64,000 nucleotides of DNA from Yersinia pekkanenii (GCF_001152565.1 NZ_CQAZ01000018.1:1-64000); one strand, 5' to 3'; shown: positions 30,605 to 44,986, numbered from the stretch's first letter. The notes: generated from the letters alone by a model not told the origin. A program made the numbers and translations.

Positions 30605-31207
30605 TTAACGTAAAAATGCTGGCTGTTGTTTTTCGTAGGCTGAAATATTACTTTCATGTTGTAACGTCAGACCAATACTGTCTAAACCGTTAATCATGCA
30701 ATGGCGACGGAAATTATCGATTTCGAAAGAATAAACGTTACCACCGGCATTAACCGTTTGTTCTGCCAAATCGACAACAAACTTAATACCTTCATTATCG
30801 TTAACTAACTGGAATAACGTATCGATATCAGCTTCGTTTAATGTCACCGGTAATAACTGATTATTAAACGCGTTACCGTAAAAGATATCGGCAAAGCTGG
30901 GGGCGATAACCACGTTAAAACCGAAATCAGTCAGTGCCCAGGGCGCATGCTCACGTGATGAACCGCAACCAAAATTCTCACGGGCCAGCAAAATGGTCGC
31001 TCCCTGATAACGGGGTTGGTTCAGCACAAATTCAGGATTTGGCTCTTTGCCTGCATCGTCCAGAAAACGCCAGTCGTTAAACAGGTGTTGACCAAAGCCA
31101 GTGCGAGTCACTTTTTGTAAAAACTGTTTTGGGATAATCGCGTCAGTATCGACGTTCGCCGCATCCAACGGAGCAACCAAACCAATGTGTTGAGTAAATT
31201 TAGCCAT
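30605..31207 (-). CDS. leuD: 3-isopropylmalate dehydratase small subunit
   Basis: Small (swivelling) subunit of isopropylmalate isomerase, 200 aa. It forms a heterodimer with LeuC and completes the active site with the conserved [14 protein letters not shown] segment. [11 protein letters not shown] near the N-terminus is family-typical. It lies 14 bp downstream of leuC and is the last gene of leuABCD; leucine synthesis intermediates pass LeuA, LeuCD, then LeuB. Confidence 0.98.
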   Translation of the reverse strand: MAKFTQHIGLVAPLDAANVDTDAIIPKQFLQKVTRTGFGQHLFNDWRFLDDAGKEPNPEFVLNQPRYQGATILLARENFGCGSSREHAPWALTDFGFNVVIAPSFADIFYGNAFNNQLLPVTLNEADIDTLFQLVNDNEGIKFVVDLAEQTVNAGGNVYSFEIDNFRRHCMINGLDSIGLTLQHESNISAYEKQQPAFLR

Positions 31208-31221
31208 AGTGGTGTCTCCGG

Positions 31222-35292
<4,071 letters not shown>

Positions 35293-35331
35293 GGGTTGTT
35301 CCTTGTCGTGTTTACATTTGCGCTTAGCGGG

Positions 35332-35360
35332 TAAAAAAAAACCCGCGCATTTGCGCGGGC
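35332..35360 (-). terminator. leu attenuator terminator
   Basis: On the minus strand a CCCGCGC / GCGCGGG stem with an AAAT loop (35342-35359) is followed by nine T residues (35333-35341). It sits between leuL and leuA and is the terminator arm of transcription attenuation. Confidence 0.93.
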
Positions 35361-35381
35361 TTGTTTATCTTGATGACTGAA

Positions 35382-35465
35382 TCAGTTCTGATTTCCGTCC
35401 ACCAACATACCGCGCAAATGAGATGCGTTGAGTAGTAGGCCTAGTAGACGGGTTGAGTAGAACAT
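35382..35465 (-). CDS. leuL: leu operon leader peptide
   Basis: 27-codon leader starting MFYSTRLLGLLLNASH and ending VDGNQN. It contains the block CTA CTA GGC CTA CTA CTC: five leucine codons in six positions, four of them the rare CTA. Ribosome stalling there when leucyl-tRNA is scarce would prevent the downstream terminator at 35332-35360 from forming. Length and codon placement match E. coli leuL (28 aa). Confidence 0.92.
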   Translation of the reverse strand: MFYSTRLLGLLLNASHLRGMLVDGNQN

Positions 35466-35508
35466 AATTTTTCAGTTTCTCATGGGTTAAAATATTGCGT
35501 TGCCTAAA

Positions 35509-35537
35509 TTGATACGTGAATTCTATGGGGATGTCAA
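35509..35537 (-). promoter_or_regulatory. leuLABCD promoter
   Basis: Minus strand: -35 TTGACA (35532-35537), 17-bp spacer, -10 TATCAA (35509-35514). The expected transcript start is about 35502, giving a 37-nt leader before leuL. The -35 is a perfect consensus as in E. coli leu. Confidence 0.85.
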
Positions 35538-36390
35538 CATTTGTTTAAAATGGCGACTTCAGCTGGTTACGCACGCCATGAATTGCTTGTGGCAACATAA
35601 AACGCCTAAAAATTAAATTTAAAAGATTTTAAATCTAAAAATAAATGCATATGATTTTGTTTTGTTTGGTGTGGCGCTAATAATATGGATTATTATGCTT
35701 TTGCGAAATTTTAAGACATGAATCCCCCGTTTGGTGAGGATGGAACCGTTATGAAATGTTATATTTGGATTTCGTGGGAACGAGGGGGTATAGGTAAGAT
35801 TAATCTATAAGTTATCAATTGTGATAAATTCACAATAAACCTTATTATCATTCTGGAATATATTTGATGAATACAAATACTCATCATTTTAATAAATGCT
35901 ATTATTTATTTACTTTAAGTGTTATGACTGGGACGTAAATTCATACTTAAATTGAGTGAGATTAAATTAATTATTTAATATGTCAGTGGTAATTAGTAAG
36001 GATTAATAAGTTTCAAATAATGAATTTATTATTTATTAATGGCATAGTTGTCAACCATCCCATATTGTGATGTGATCACCTCGTTAACCTTATTATTAGT
36101 ATTTATGATTAAATGAATTGGCATTTCCAATATGAATTAGTTTGTTAGCTTACATAAGATATTTTATGTGATTGTCTCATTCACATACTTATCTATGGGC
36201 GCTTTTGACTAAAACTTGGAGGTAAACATACAATTATACAAGGATGATACTCATTTTTCCCAATAACGGTAATGATGAGAACATTGGAATCGTTAATAAT
36301 AAGTGAATAAAAGTATTTTGAGATATCGATAAATATCAATATTTCCTGTTATTAATCATGCCATCTGCATAAAGCTTAGTGGAGTAAAGT
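35538..36390. other. Long AT-rich regulatory gap between leu operon and leuO
   Basis: About 850 bp with no supportable gene and extreme A+T content. In E. coli and Salmonella the equivalent interval holds H-NS silencing and LeuO/leu promoter-relay elements, so this is probably nucleoprotein-bound DNA controlling leuO. An inverted repeat ACATAAGAT / ATTTTATGT (36152-36169, one mismatch) is a candidate site in it. Confidence 0.6.
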
Positions 36391-37347
36391 ATGTCTGAAC
36401 ACAACTTAGTAACCGACAATCCAGCAACTAAAAAAGAATGTAGTGATGTTCACTTAAGAAGTGTCGACCTCAATTTATTAACCGTTTTTGACGCAGTGAT
36501 GCAAATGCATAATGTCACGCGCGCAGCCCAGTCGTTGGGTATGTCCCAGCCAGCGGTGAGTAACGCAGTCGCTCGCTTAAAAGTGATGTTTAATGATGAG
36601 CTTTTTGTCCGTTATGGCCGTGGTATTCAGCCTACTGCCAGAGCTCGTCAGCTGTTTGGTCCGGTTAGGCAAGCTCTACAATTAGTTAAAAATGAGTTGC
36701 CTGGTGCGGGTTTTGAAGCCAAGAACAGTGGGCGGGTATTTAATTTATCTATTTGTAGCCCTTTAGATATTAGATTAACGGCACGAATACTACAATGCGT
36801 TAAACAATTAGCACCCAATGTTCAGCTCATTATCAAATCTCATTTGAATCATAATATTGAACATCAGTTACGGTATCAAGAGACCGAGTTTGTGATAGGT
36901 TATACTAAATTTGAACGCCCTGACTTTCATTATTTGTCCTTATCTGACGATGAGTCAGTACTGGCGATTTCTAAAGATCATCCTCGTATTGAGAATACTA
37001 TTACACAAGAGCAACTGCTTTCTGAATCACATGCAGTAGTATCATTAGATAAAGTAGGTTCTTTTAGTGAGTATTATTATAAGTCCGAGGTCAGTGCTCA
37101 AACTATTGTTTATGAAAGTACAGATATGAATAGTGTGCTTAATATAGTATCTCAAACTTGCTTTGTGGCTATTGCTCCTCGCTGGTTGGTTCAAACATAC
37201 AGTGAAGCCCTTAATCTGAAACTTATTTCTTTACCTTGGAAAGAGACAAGTCGGCCATGTTATCTCACTTGGCATGAGTCTACTGATAGGGATAAAGGCC
37301 ATCAGTGGATGAAAGAATTACTCGGGCATCTTAGTATTCCTTCGTAA
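36391..37347 (+). CDS. leuO: LysR-family global regulator LeuO
   Basis: Quiescent LysR-type regulator that antagonises H-NS at many loci. It has 318 aa (E. coli 314). The helix-turn-helix lies in [23 protein letters not shown] (about residues 44-66, shown in part), followed by the RPTARA-like segment [10 protein letters not shown] and an effector domain. The ATG at 36391 follows a GTGGAG site. Its own AT-rich upstream region and position divergent from leuABCD are conserved in enterobacteria. Confidence 0.96.
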   Translation: MSEHNLVTDNPATKKECSDVHLRSVDLNLLTVFDAVMQMHNVTRAAQSLGMSQPAVSNAVARLKVMFNDELFVRYGRGIQPTARARQLFGPVRQALQLVKNELPGAGFEAKNSGRVFNLSICSPLDIRLTARILQCVKQLAPNVQLIIKSHLNHNIEHQLRYQETEFVIGYTKFERPDFHYLSLSDDESVLAISKDHPRIENTITQEQLLSESHAVVSLDKVGSFSEYYYKSEVSAQTIVYESTDMNSVLNIVSQTCFVAIAPRWLVQTYSEALNLKLISLPWKETSRPCYLTWHESTDRDKGHQWMKELLGHLSIPS

Positions 37348-37617
37348 TCATTTTTGTTAAGCCCTGCTGCTGAAGTCATATTATTCTCAGTAGCAGGCAT
37401 GGGGTGTTACTGAGTTCAACATCGTTTTTTTCTTAATGGTTACCCCAGCCAGTAAAATACGATGGCTTCATTTCGTTCCCCGAGTTATCGCTTTAACTGC
37501 TGTATTTTTCATCAAAGTCAGTTTCAGCTCACACTTCTACGCTGAATTTTATTTGCGATAGCCTGAAGAGCAGGTAGACTGCGCGCGAAAAAGTAAACAC
37601 ATGTAAGCTGAATATTA

Positions 37618-39474
37618 ATGAGTAACACATTGCAGTACACTTTAATGAATGATTTATCAGCGAGCGATGATGTTATGAGCCACATATTAGAGCAATACCA
37701 CCTTGTGCGTCGTCTGCACCAACAAATCAGCGGCCGTCCTGACCAGATAGCTTTCCGTGAATGGTCGCCAGAAGGCGAAAAGCAGTTAAGCTGGCAACAG
37801 ATCGGTACTCATGTCACCGGTATTTCCGTTGCATTGTTATCTCTTGGGGTTGCAATCCAAGAGCGAGTTGGAATTTTTGCTAATAACAGCATGGCCTGGT
37901 CGTTGGCGGATTTGGCTATTTTGCAATTGCGGGGCGTGAGTATTCCCTTGTATGCCACCAATACGACGACTCAAGCAGCCTATGTGCTCAATGATGCCGA
38001 TGTGCGCATTTTATTTGTCGGCGGACAAACGCAATTTGATGTAGCCGCAACGCTAAAGCCACTGTGCCCGCAACTTGCTCAGATTATTGTGTTAGACCCC
38101 ACCGTTGATTTACGCGGTTGTGAATATGCCCAACACTTAGCTGATTTTGAGCAGCAGCCTGATGCGGTACAGCAACATCTACTCACTGCACGTATAGATA
38201 GCTGCGACTTAAATGATTTATTCACACTGATTTATACCTCGGGAACCACCGGTGAACCGAAAGGTGTGATGCTGGATTACCGTAATATGGCCGCCCAGCT
38301 TTATTTACACGATCAGCGTTTAACCCTGACAGCAGAGGATGTCTCTCTTAGTTTCCTGCCGTTATCCCATGTGTTTGAGCGGGCCTGGAGCTTCTATGTG
38401 ATGCATACTGGCGCCCAAAATGTGTATATCAGCAATACTGATTGGGTACGACCAGCGATGCTGGCAGTAAAGCCGACGGTGATGTGTGCTGTCCCTCGGT
38501 TTTACGAGAAAGTGTTCAGTGCCATCAATGACAAAGTCGCGCTGGCAAAATGGCATCGCCGGATGTTGTTCCGTTGGGCTGTCGGCTGCGGGGAACGTAA
38601 ATTCCAAAGCCTGCAAGGTGGGCAAACATTGTCGTTGTTATCCGGGCAGATGTATAAGCTGGCAGATCGCTTGATATTGAGTAAATTGCGTGGGGTATTA
38701 GGCGGGCGAGTGCGCTTTTTACCGGCCGCCGGTGCTCGGTTAGATGACAATATCATCCTGTTTTTCCAGGCCATCGGTATCAATATTAAGTACGGCTATG
38801 GCATGACCGAAACCTGTGCCACCGTTTCATGTTGGGAAGAGCAAGATTTCCGTTTCGGCTCTATCGGTAAGCCGTTGCCGGAGATTGATGTGCGTTTGGG
38901 CGCAGAGAATGAAATTCAGGTACGTGGCCCGATTGTGATGCGCGGCTATTTTAATAAGCCACAAGAGACGGCAGAGTCGTTCACCGAAGATGGCTGGTTA
39001 AAAACGGGTGATGCTGGGAAATTGGATGCTCAGGGGAATTTGTTTATCACCGAGCGGCTGAAAGATCTGATGAAAACCTCCGGCGGGAAGTACATCGCGC
39101 CGCAAATGATCGAAGGCACACTCGGTCAGGATCGTTTTATCGAGCAGGTCGCGATTATTGCTGATACCCGCAAATTCGTTTCGGCACTGATTGTGCCGTG
39201 TTTTGAATCACTGGAAGAGTATGCCCGCTCGATAAACCTGAAATATCACGATAGGTTAGAGCTATTACGCCATAGCCATATTGTTAGTTTGTTCGAACAA
39301 AGACTGAAAGAGATGCAAAAAGAGTTGGCGATATTCGAACAGGTTAAGCGCTTTACGTTGTTACCACAGGCATTCACCATGGAAACCGGTGAACTAACGC
39401 CAACCATGAAATTGCGCCGTAAAATCATTCTCCAGCGTTATCAGAATGAAATTGACTCTATGTATCGTGATTAA
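37618..39474 (+). CDS. Long-chain acyl-CoA synthetase-like AMP-binding protein (COG1022)
   Basis: 618-aa member of the ANL superfamily, closer to the FAA1/AMP-dependent long-chain acyl-CoA synthetases than to E. coli FadD. The AMP-binding P-loop YTSGTTGEPKG is at 206-216, with YGMTET, the DGWLKTGD hinge region and a C-terminal ITERLKDLMKTSGGKYIAP with the catalytic-lysine region. It would activate a fatty acid to acyl-AMP and then acyl-CoA. No ribosome site decides the start; internal ATGs at 37645 and 37675 are possible. It stands alone between leuO and ilvI, a position with no E. coli counterpart. The real substrate is unknown. Confidence 0.85.
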   Translation: MSNTLQYTLMNDLSASDDVMSHILEQYHLVRRLHQQISGRPDQIAFREWSPEGEKQLSWQQIGTHVTGISVALLSLGVAIQERVGIFANNSMAWSLADLAILQLRGVSIPLYATNTTTQAAYVLNDADVRILFVGGQTQFDVAATLKPLCPQLAQIIVLDPTVDLRGCEYAQHLADFEQQPDAVQQHLLTARIDSCDLNDLFTLIYTSGTTGEPKGVMLDYRNMAAQLYLHDQRLTLTAEDVSLSFLPLSHVFERAWSFYVMHTGAQNVYISNTDWVRPAMLAVKPTVMCAVPRFYEKVFSAINDKVALAKWHRRMLFRWAVGCGERKFQSLQGGQTLSLLSGQMYKLADRLILSKLRGVLGGRVRFLPAAGARLDDNIILFFQAIGINIKYGYGMTETCATVSCWEEQDFRFGSIGKPLPEIDVRLGAENEIQVRGPIVMRGYFNKPQETAESFTEDGWLKTGDAGKLDAQGNLFITERLKDLMKTSGGKYIAPQMIEGTLGQDRFIEQVAIIADTRKFVSALIVPCFESLEEYARSINLKYHDRLELLRHSHIVSLFEQRLKEMQKELAIFEQVKRFTLLPQAFTMETGELTPTMKLRRKIILQRYQNEIDSMYRD

Positions 39475-39497
39475 CCCATCAACATTTTAACGGCTAC

Positions 39498-39545
39498 GGC
39501 GGGTATGCATCTGATGATAATACCTGCCGCTGCTGTATTTTTGAA
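39498..39545 (+). terminator. Probable terminator after the acyl-CoA synthetase-like gene
   Basis: GGCGGGTAT / ATACCTGCC (9 bp, one G-U) with a 13-nt loop, followed after 8 bases by ATTTTTG. It lies 24 bp past the stop. Confidence 0.45.
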
Positions 39546-39767
39546 CGCCCCCCTGAATTATCTACCTCTTTCTATGTAGCATTCATCATTTTACCGTATT
39601 CGATGGATAAAATTTATCAGCCTGATTTAGTGCTATGATCGACGGTTAATGCGACGTTAAAAACAAGTCTACCAATCATCAGGCAGTGTTTTGTTTTTGT
39701 GGTGAGGGTAAATACAGGGTGTGACCGACAGAATTGCCTTTAGTTGAGAGAATTGTTGTTTGCCTGC

Positions 39768-39778
39768 CAGAAATTCTG
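39768..39778. promoter_or_regulatory. Possible Lrp half-palindrome upstream of ilvI
   Basis: CAGAAATTCTG is a perfect 11-bp palindrome matching the core of the Lrp consensus, 150 bp upstream of ilvI. The ilvIH operon is Lrp-activated in E. coli through several such sites over some 250 bp. The remaining spacer (39546-39900) shows no gene. Confidence 0.4.
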
Positions 39779-39928
39779 ACGTTATGTTAATAAGTTAGTT
39801 ACGTTAATAAACATCCAAATAATAACAAGCAAAGAATAGGAATATGGGGCGTTGTGCCTTTCCTACCGGATCCGGTGGAAATAGCTTCCCGTTATCCAAT
39901 GAGCAAACTAAGCCTGGAGGCAAAACCC

Positions 39929-41656
39929 ATGGAAATGTTGTCAGGAGCCGAGATGGTGGTCCGATCGTTAATCGATCAGGGCGTGAAGCATGTATTCGGT
40001 TATCCCGGCGGGGCCGTACTTGATATCTACGATGCCCTGCATACGGTCGGCGGTATCGATCACGTGCTGGTGCGCCATGAACAAGGTGCGGTTCACATGG
40101 CCGATGGTTATGCACGTGCAACGGGTGAGGTCGGCGTCGTACTGGTCACTTCTGGCCCAGGTGCGACCAATGCGATTACTGGTATTGCCACGGCATATAT
40201 GGATTCAGTGCCAATGGTGGTACTTTCTGGTCAGGTGCCTAGCTCGTTGATTGGTTACGATGCTTTCCAGGAATGTGACATGGTGGGGATCTCCCGCCCA
40301 GTGGTGAAACACAGTTTTCTGGTGAAACGCACGGAAGATATTCCAACTGTGTTGAAAAAGGCGTTCTATTTGGCCTCTACTGGTCGCCCTGGGCCGGTAG
40401 TGGTCGACCTGCCAAAAGATATCGTTGGCCCTGCGGTCAAAATGCCTTATGCCTACCCTGATCAGGTTAGCTTGCGCTCTTATAATCCAACAGTACAAGG
40501 CCATCGCGGGCAGATCAAACGTGCGCTGCAAACCATTCTGGCGGCTAAAAGACCCATCATGTATGTTGGGGGCGGGGCGATTAATGCTGCCTGTCACGAA
40601 GAGTTACTGGTTTTGGCTGAAAAACTGAACTTACCGGTGACCAGTTCTTTGATGGGGTTGGGGAGCTTCCCTGGGACCCATCGCCAAAGTGTCGGTATGT
40701 TGGGGATGCACGGCACGTTTGAGGCCAATATGGCCATGCACAATACCGATCTGATTTTTGCCGTTGGCGTGCGCTTCGATGACCGTACTACCAATAATCT
40801 GGCAAAATATTGCCCGGATGCCACTGTGGTGCACATTGATATTGACCCAACTTCAATTTCTAAAACCGTCAATGCAGACATTCCAATTGTCGGTGATGCC
40901 AAACAAGTCTTGGTACAGATGCTGGGGCTGTTGCCTCAGATAGATTGCGCACAGGATTGTGATAGCTTGCGTGACTGGTGGCAATCCATTGAGCAGTGGC
41001 GTGCCCGTCATTGTCTGAGCTACAACAAAGACAGCGGTAAAATCAAGCCGCAGGCGGTGATCGAAACCTTACATCGCCTGACTAAAGGTGATGCTTATGT
41101 CACCTCTGATGTCGGTCAACACCAGATGTTCGCCGCACTTTACTATCCGTTTGATAAACCACGCCGTTGGATTAACTCAGGTGGTCTGGGGACGATGGGC
41201 TTTGGTTTACCGGCCGCACTTGGCGTTAAGCTGGCGTTACCCGACGAGACGGTAGTTTGCGTCACTGGCGATGGTAGTATCCAGATGAATATTCAGGAAT
41301 TATCTACCGCACTGCAATATAACTTGCCGGTGCTGGTGCTGAATCTAAACAACCGTTACCTCGGCATGGTGAAGCAGTGGCAGGATATGATCTATTCCGG
41401 CCGCCACTCACAGTCTTATATGGATTCGCTGCCTGACTTCGTCAAATTGGCTGAAGCCTATGGTCACATTGGTGTTTCCATTCGCACTCCGGATGAGTTG
41501 GAAAGCAAACTGGCTGATGCCCTGACACAATTATCCGAGACCCAACGTTTGGTCTTTGTGGATGTGACGGTTGATGAAACGGAGCATGTTTACCCGATGC
41601 AGATCCGCGGTGGTGGCATGGACGAAATGTGGCTTAGCAAAACGGAGAGGACATAA
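39929..41656 (+). CDS. ilvI: Acetolactate synthase isozyme III, large subunit
   Basis: Thiamine-diphosphate enzyme joining two pyruvates (or pyruvate and 2-ketobutyrate) in valine, leucine and isoleucine synthesis. The ATG at 39929 has GGAGG 8 bp upstream and gives [11 protein letters not shown], the family start, with 575 aa; the frame is open to 39854 but the extension is not homologous. Catalytic Glu lies in [16 protein letters not shown]-region motifs follow, and the ThDP motif is [12 protein letters not shown]. The large subunit needs IlvH, encoded 2 bp downstream. Confidence 0.97.
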   Translation: MEMLSGAEMVVRSLIDQGVKHVFGYPGGAVLDIYDALHTVGGIDHVLVRHEQGAVHMADGYARATGEVGVVLVTSGPGATNAITGIATAYMDSVPMVVLSGQVPSSLIGYDAFQECDMVGISRPVVKHSFLVKRTEDIPTVLKKAFYLASTGRPGPVVVDLPKDIVGPAVKMPYAYPDQVSLRSYNPTVQGHRGQIKRALQTILAAKRPIMYVGGGAINAACHEELLVLAEKLNLPVTSSLMGLGSFPGTHRQSVGMLGMHGTFEANMAMHNTDLIFAVGVRFDDRTTNNLAKYCPDATVVHIDIDPTSISKTVNADIPIVGDAKQVLVQMLGLLPQIDCAQDCDSLRDWWQSIEQWRARHCLSYNKDSGKIKPQAVIETLHRLTKGDAYVTSDVGQHQMFAALYYPFDKPRRWINSGGLGTMGFGLPAALGVKLALPDETVVCVTGDGSIQMNIQELSTALQYNLPVLVLNLNNRYLGMVKQWQDMIYSGRHSQSYMDSLPDFVKLAEAYGHIGVSIRTPDELESKLADALTQLSETQRLVFVDVTVDETEHVYPMQIRGGGMDEMWLSKTERT

Positions 41657-41658
41657 TT

Positions 41659-42153
41659 ATGCGCCGCCGGATTTTATCAGTTCTGCTGGAAAACGAATCA
41701 GGTGCCCTCTCAAGAGTGGTGGGCCTGTTTTCTCAGCGCGGTTATAACATCGAGAGTTTGACCGTTGCACCGACCGATGACCCGACACTTTCCAGAATGA
41801 CCATCCAAACAGTGGGTGATGCCAAAGTTCTGGAACAGATTGAAAAACAACTGCATAAGTTGGTCGATGTACTGCGGGTTAGCGAATTGGTTTCTGGCTC
41901 ACATGTGGAGCGCGAAATCATGCTGGTGAAGTTGCAGGCCAGCGGCTACGGGCGTGAAGAAGTTAAGCGTTGTGCTGAAATCTTCCGTGGGCAGATTGTT
42001 GATGTGACCGCCACGCTCTATACCGTCCAGCTTGCTGGTACCAGCGATAAGCTGGATGCATTCCTCAATGCGGTACGAGAAGTGGCAGAAATAGTTGAAG
42101 TGGCCCGCTCCGGTATTGTCGGTGTGTCTCGTGGCGACAAGATCATGCGTTAA
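41659..42153 (+). CDS. ilvH: Acetolactate synthase isozyme III, regulatory subunit
   Basis: 164-aa valine-sensing subunit with an N-terminal ACT domain ([20 protein letters not shown], about 4-23) and a C-terminal ferredoxin-like domain. It confers feedback inhibition and stimulates IlvI. The start lies 2 bp after the ilvI stop, so synthesis is coupled. The length equals the E. coli protein (163 aa) plus one. Confidence 0.97.
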   Translation: MRRRILSVLLENESGALSRVVGLFSQRGYNIESLTVAPTDDPTLSRMTIQTVGDAKVLEQIEKQLHKLVDVLRVSELVSGSHVEREIMLVKLQASGYGREEVKRCAEIFRGQIVDVTATLYTVQLAGTSDKLDAFLNAVREVAEIVEVARSGIVGVSRGDKIMR

Positions 42154-42189
42154 TGACCGTGATTAATACTGACTAATCTCTAATAATCA

Positions 42190-42220
42190 GGCTCAGCTCA
42201 TGTGCTGAGCTTTTTTTTTC
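42190..42220 (+). terminator. Rho-independent terminator after ilvH
   Basis: GCTCAGC / GCTGAGC stem (42191-42197 / 42204-42210) with a 6-nt loop and nine T residues (42211-42219), 37 bp past the ilvH stop. Confidence 0.93.
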
Positions 42221-42442
42221 TTATTTTTTAACCTAGATGCAGTTATATGGCGGTTAAAGCGGTTGCTCAATAGTGAGTTCTGCGGTTAGATCTACCATGG
42301 GCTATATCCATAGTTAAATTATGTCTATACGTATCCAGATCTAGCCTATAACCCTCAGGTCTATAGGTAAGACTGATAAGGCTCTGGGGTTTGGCAGACA
42401 ATCCTGCCTTTTATCACTTTACTGGGTTTATAAGGGGTTAAT

Positions 42443-43447
42443 GTGAAACTGGATGAAATCGCGCGTCTTGCGGGCGTTTCGCGCACCACGGCCAGTTATG
42501 TCATTAATGGCAAAGCGAAACAGTACCGGGTCAGCGATAAAACAGTAGACAAAGTTATGGCGGTTGTCAGGGAACATAACTATCACCCAAATGCTGTTGC
42601 GGCAGGATTGCGCGCGGGCAGAACCCGCTCCATTGGTTTGGTGATCCCAGATCTGGAGAATACCAGCTATACCCGTATTGCAAATTATCTGGAGCGTCAG
42701 GCCCGTCAGCGCGGTTATCAGTTGCTGATCGCCTGTTCTGAAGACCAGCCAGATAATGAAATGCGTTGTATCGAACACCTGTTACAGCGCCAGGTTGATG
42801 CCATCATTGTTTCAACCGCTTTACCACCAGAGCACCCTTTTTATCAGCGCTGGGCAAATGATCCGTTGCCAATAATTGCACTGGATCGGGCGCTTGATCG
42901 CGAGCACTTCATCAGCGTGGTGGGTGCGGATCAAGAAGATGCACAGATGTTGGCGCAAGAACTGCGTTCTTTCCCGGCAGAGTCGGTGTTGTATCTGGGC
43001 GCGTTACCGGAGCTGTCAGTCAGCTTCCTGCGAGAGGCGGGATTCCGTGAGGCGTGGAACGATGATCCACGTGAAGTCGATTACCTGTATGCTGATAGCT
43101 ACGAGCGCAACGCTGCTGGCGTGCTGTTTGCGCAGTGGCTGAAGACCCATCCAATGCCACAGGCGTTGTTTACTACCTCATTCCAGCTCTTACAGGGCGT
43201 TATGGATGTCACTTTAAAACAAAGTGGCCGTCTACCCAGCAATCTGACGATTGCCACTTTTGGCGATAACGAGCTGTTGGATTTCCTTGAGTGCCCGGTG
43301 CTGGCGGTCGCGCAGCGCCACCGCGATGTTGCCGAGCGCGTGCTGGAGTTGGTATTGGCTAGTCTGGATGAGCCTCATAAGCCGAAACCGGGGCTGACAC
43401 GGATCCGCCGTAACTTATTCCGCCGTGGCAGTTTAAGCCGCAAGTAA
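42443..43447 (+). CDS. cra: Catabolite repressor/activator Cra (FruR)
   Basis: LacI-family regulator of carbon flow (represses glycolysis genes, activates gluconeogenesis) responding to fructose phosphates. It has 334 aa, identical in length to E. coli. The N-terminal helix-turn-helix [20 protein letters not shown] is followed by the hinge and the periplasmic-binding-type effector domain ([26 protein letters not shown]). The start is GTG at 42443 with AAGGGG upstream. A small GGCAG/CTGCC hairpin lies in its leader at 42393-42408. Confidence 0.97.
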   Translation: MKLDEIARLAGVSRTTASYVINGKAKQYRVSDKTVDKVMAVVREHNYHPNAVAAGLRAGRTRSIGLVIPDLENTSYTRIANYLERQARQRGYQLLIACSEDQPDNEMRCIEHLLQRQVDAIIVSTALPPEHPFYQRWANDPLPIIALDRALDREHFISVVGADQEDAQMLAQELRSFPAESVLYLGALPELSVSFLREAGFREAWNDDPREVDYLYADSYERNAAGVLFAQWLKTHPMPQALFTTSFQLLQGVMDVTLKQSGRLPSNLTIATFGDNELLDFLECPVLAVAQRHRDVAERVLELVLASLDEPHKPKPGLTRIRRNLFRRGSLSRK

Positions 43448-43471
43448 CCAGTAACACGTTGTTCATAACGG

Positions 43472-43634
43472 ATCAGGGCGCTTAGTGCGGCCTGAGGTTA
43501 ATGGCAAAGAAAGTGAGTGAAGGGTTGACCGCACCTAGGGGCGCTCCGGTCGCTTACGCGGCTACGACCCCAACGGCGCGTTTCCCCTTCATTTGACTTT
43601 GTCGACAGTCTGAGGGCGCTTAATGCGGCCTGAT
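43472..43634. repeat. 163-bp imperfect palindrome (Yersinia palindromic-repeat-like)
   Basis: The ends are ATCAGG...CCTGAT. Reading the far half in reverse, ATCAGGCCGCATTAAGCGCC aligns with the near half ATCAGGGCGCTTAGTGCGGC, and a CAAAG...TGAAGGG block recurs 30 to 45 bp in on both sides. Size, palindromic layout and intergenic position match the Yersinia palindromic sequences (about 167 bp) as I remember them. The right arm followed by TGTTTTTTTT could terminate cra transcripts, and the left arm those of alaE. Confidence 0.6.
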
Positions 43635-43661
43635 TGTTTTTTTTGGATAAATCCTCGTTTA

Positions 43662-44102
43662 TTAGACATAGCCTGCCACGCGGAACAACCGGCGGCAATA
43701 TTCCAAAAAGTAGCCATAGGCCACACCCATCGCCATTGAAACCAATGCATTACTGGCAACCGCAGTGGTGATTTGTTCTAAATCAGCTCCAACCGACCAC
43801 AAAATCATGGCATAAACCGGTGATTGAAAACTGACATAGGCCAATAAGTCGGCCAGACTCCTCGCCCAAAAATGCTCACCGGCATGGTGACGCGCAAAGC
43901 GGATGAATGCATCCCGATACACACCATAGGGCCAGGCAATAAGAACATTGACCGGTATCGAAACCAATCTGGAAGAGAGTGACTGCTGGAATGTCATTCC
44001 AGAAATCACGATCTCAATTATCATGCCGATGACGAAGCAATACACCACGAGCGCAAAAGTATCGGCTGCGGCACTACGCAGACGGGACCCAGTTGAAAAC
44101 AT
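43662..44102 (-). CDS. alaE: L-alanine exporter AlaE
   Basis: 146-aa inner-membrane protein with four predicted helices, exporting excess L-alanine. Family-typical segments are [17 protein letters not shown] at the N-terminus, [37 protein letters not shown] and [16 protein letters not shown]. The ATG at 44102 ([10 protein letters not shown]) matches the E. coli start. It is isolated here between the palindrome and a long gap. Confidence 0.92.
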   Translation of the reverse strand: MFSTGSRLRSAAADTFALVVYCFVIGMIIEIVISGMTFQQSLSSRLVSIPVNVLIAWPYGVYRDAFIRFARHHAGEHFWARSLADLLAYVSFQSPVYAMILWSVGADLEQITTAVASNALVSMAMGVAYGYFLEYCRRLFRVAGYV

Positions 44103-44923
44103 TGTCGTTCACTCCTGCTTGGGGTAAAAATCTGCCAAAACACCAATTAATGAAATAAATGCAAGGTTTATATATCGATAATTATTTTAATATCAGGTTA
44201 TTATATTGGTAATTTGCCTTTTTTATAGTTTACATTGCTATCTGTGGCAATATAAATAGCGTAAAGTTTTTATTTTTAACATTTGTCTGATTTTTATACT
44301 TTATCCGGTGAGGAATAAGACTTTTGGTGGTTTATAAAATGGTATGACGTGTGTTTTGTTTTTAAAAACAGAGGGTTGTGATTTTTCACTAACAGCGGGG
44401 GGAGCACTTATGCAATCTAAGCCAAATTTCAAATCATCGATAAGTAAAAACTAATATAAGACATTTTCCTAATTTAAGATTTATCTGTATGAAGACATTC
44501 ATATTTCAGTGATGCCCTAAAATATGCGCCAATAATTTATTTAAAAATAGATTAATCTCTGCCAGATAATTGAAGTAAAATATCCCGTCAGTAACACTTG
44601 TTGTTATCAAGGGTATTATTGTGTTGCCGTAGGTTTACCGCTGTTTTTCCTTAGAAGACGCCAGCGGCTGCGGGTTTTGTGCTCAGACTGTTTAATTTCA
44701 GACCGTACAATTTTTATACTGAAAGTGAGACATTCCTTGCAGAAGGAAATAATGAGACAATTAATCGACAATTTATTATTTATCTAAGTAGCCGGAATTA
44801 CTGGCGGAAAAATAGCCCGTTTATCATGACGTTAATTTCTATTCCAACCACTAAAGTCGCCCCTTCTACGAGATATATCTCAAAAACGGCCCATAAATAT
44901 TGTCAAAGCGCATCAGCTCTGGC
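44103..44923. other. Long AT-rich gap upstream of the dcw cluster
   Basis: About 820 bp without a supportable gene. An 82-codon frame at 44679-44927 has low-complexity composition and no ribosome site and is not accepted. A CCGCTG / CAGCGG inverted repeat (about 44638-44670) followed by GGGTTTT is the only structure noted. The right end carries the mra promoter. Confidence 0.55.
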
Positions 44924-44953
44924 TTGACAAGGTTTTCATACCATCCGTAAACT
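44924..44953 (+). promoter_or_regulatory. dcw (mra) promoter
   Basis: TTGACA (44924-44929), 18-bp spacer, TAAACT (44948-44953). It lies 62 bp before the mraZ ATG and directly upstream of the MraZ boxes, the arrangement known for E. coli Pmra. Confidence 0.75.
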
Positions 44954-44961
44954 CTTTAATG

Positions 44962-44986
44962 TGGGGATTTGTGGGGTAAAGTGGCG
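44962..44986 (+). promoter_or_regulatory. MraZ operator repeats
   Basis: TGGGG at 44962, TGGGG at 44972 and TGGCG at 44982 repeat with an exact 10-bp period, with a further TGGGT at 44990. MraZ in E. coli represses its own promoter by binding direct TGGGN repeats separated by 5 bp; these boxes fit, just downstream of the -10. Confidence 0.8.

Noticed and set aside
44679-44927. 82-codon frame upstream of mraZ
   Set aside because: No ribosome site, Asn/Tyr/Ser-rich composition typical of AT-rich noise, and it runs into the mra promoter.
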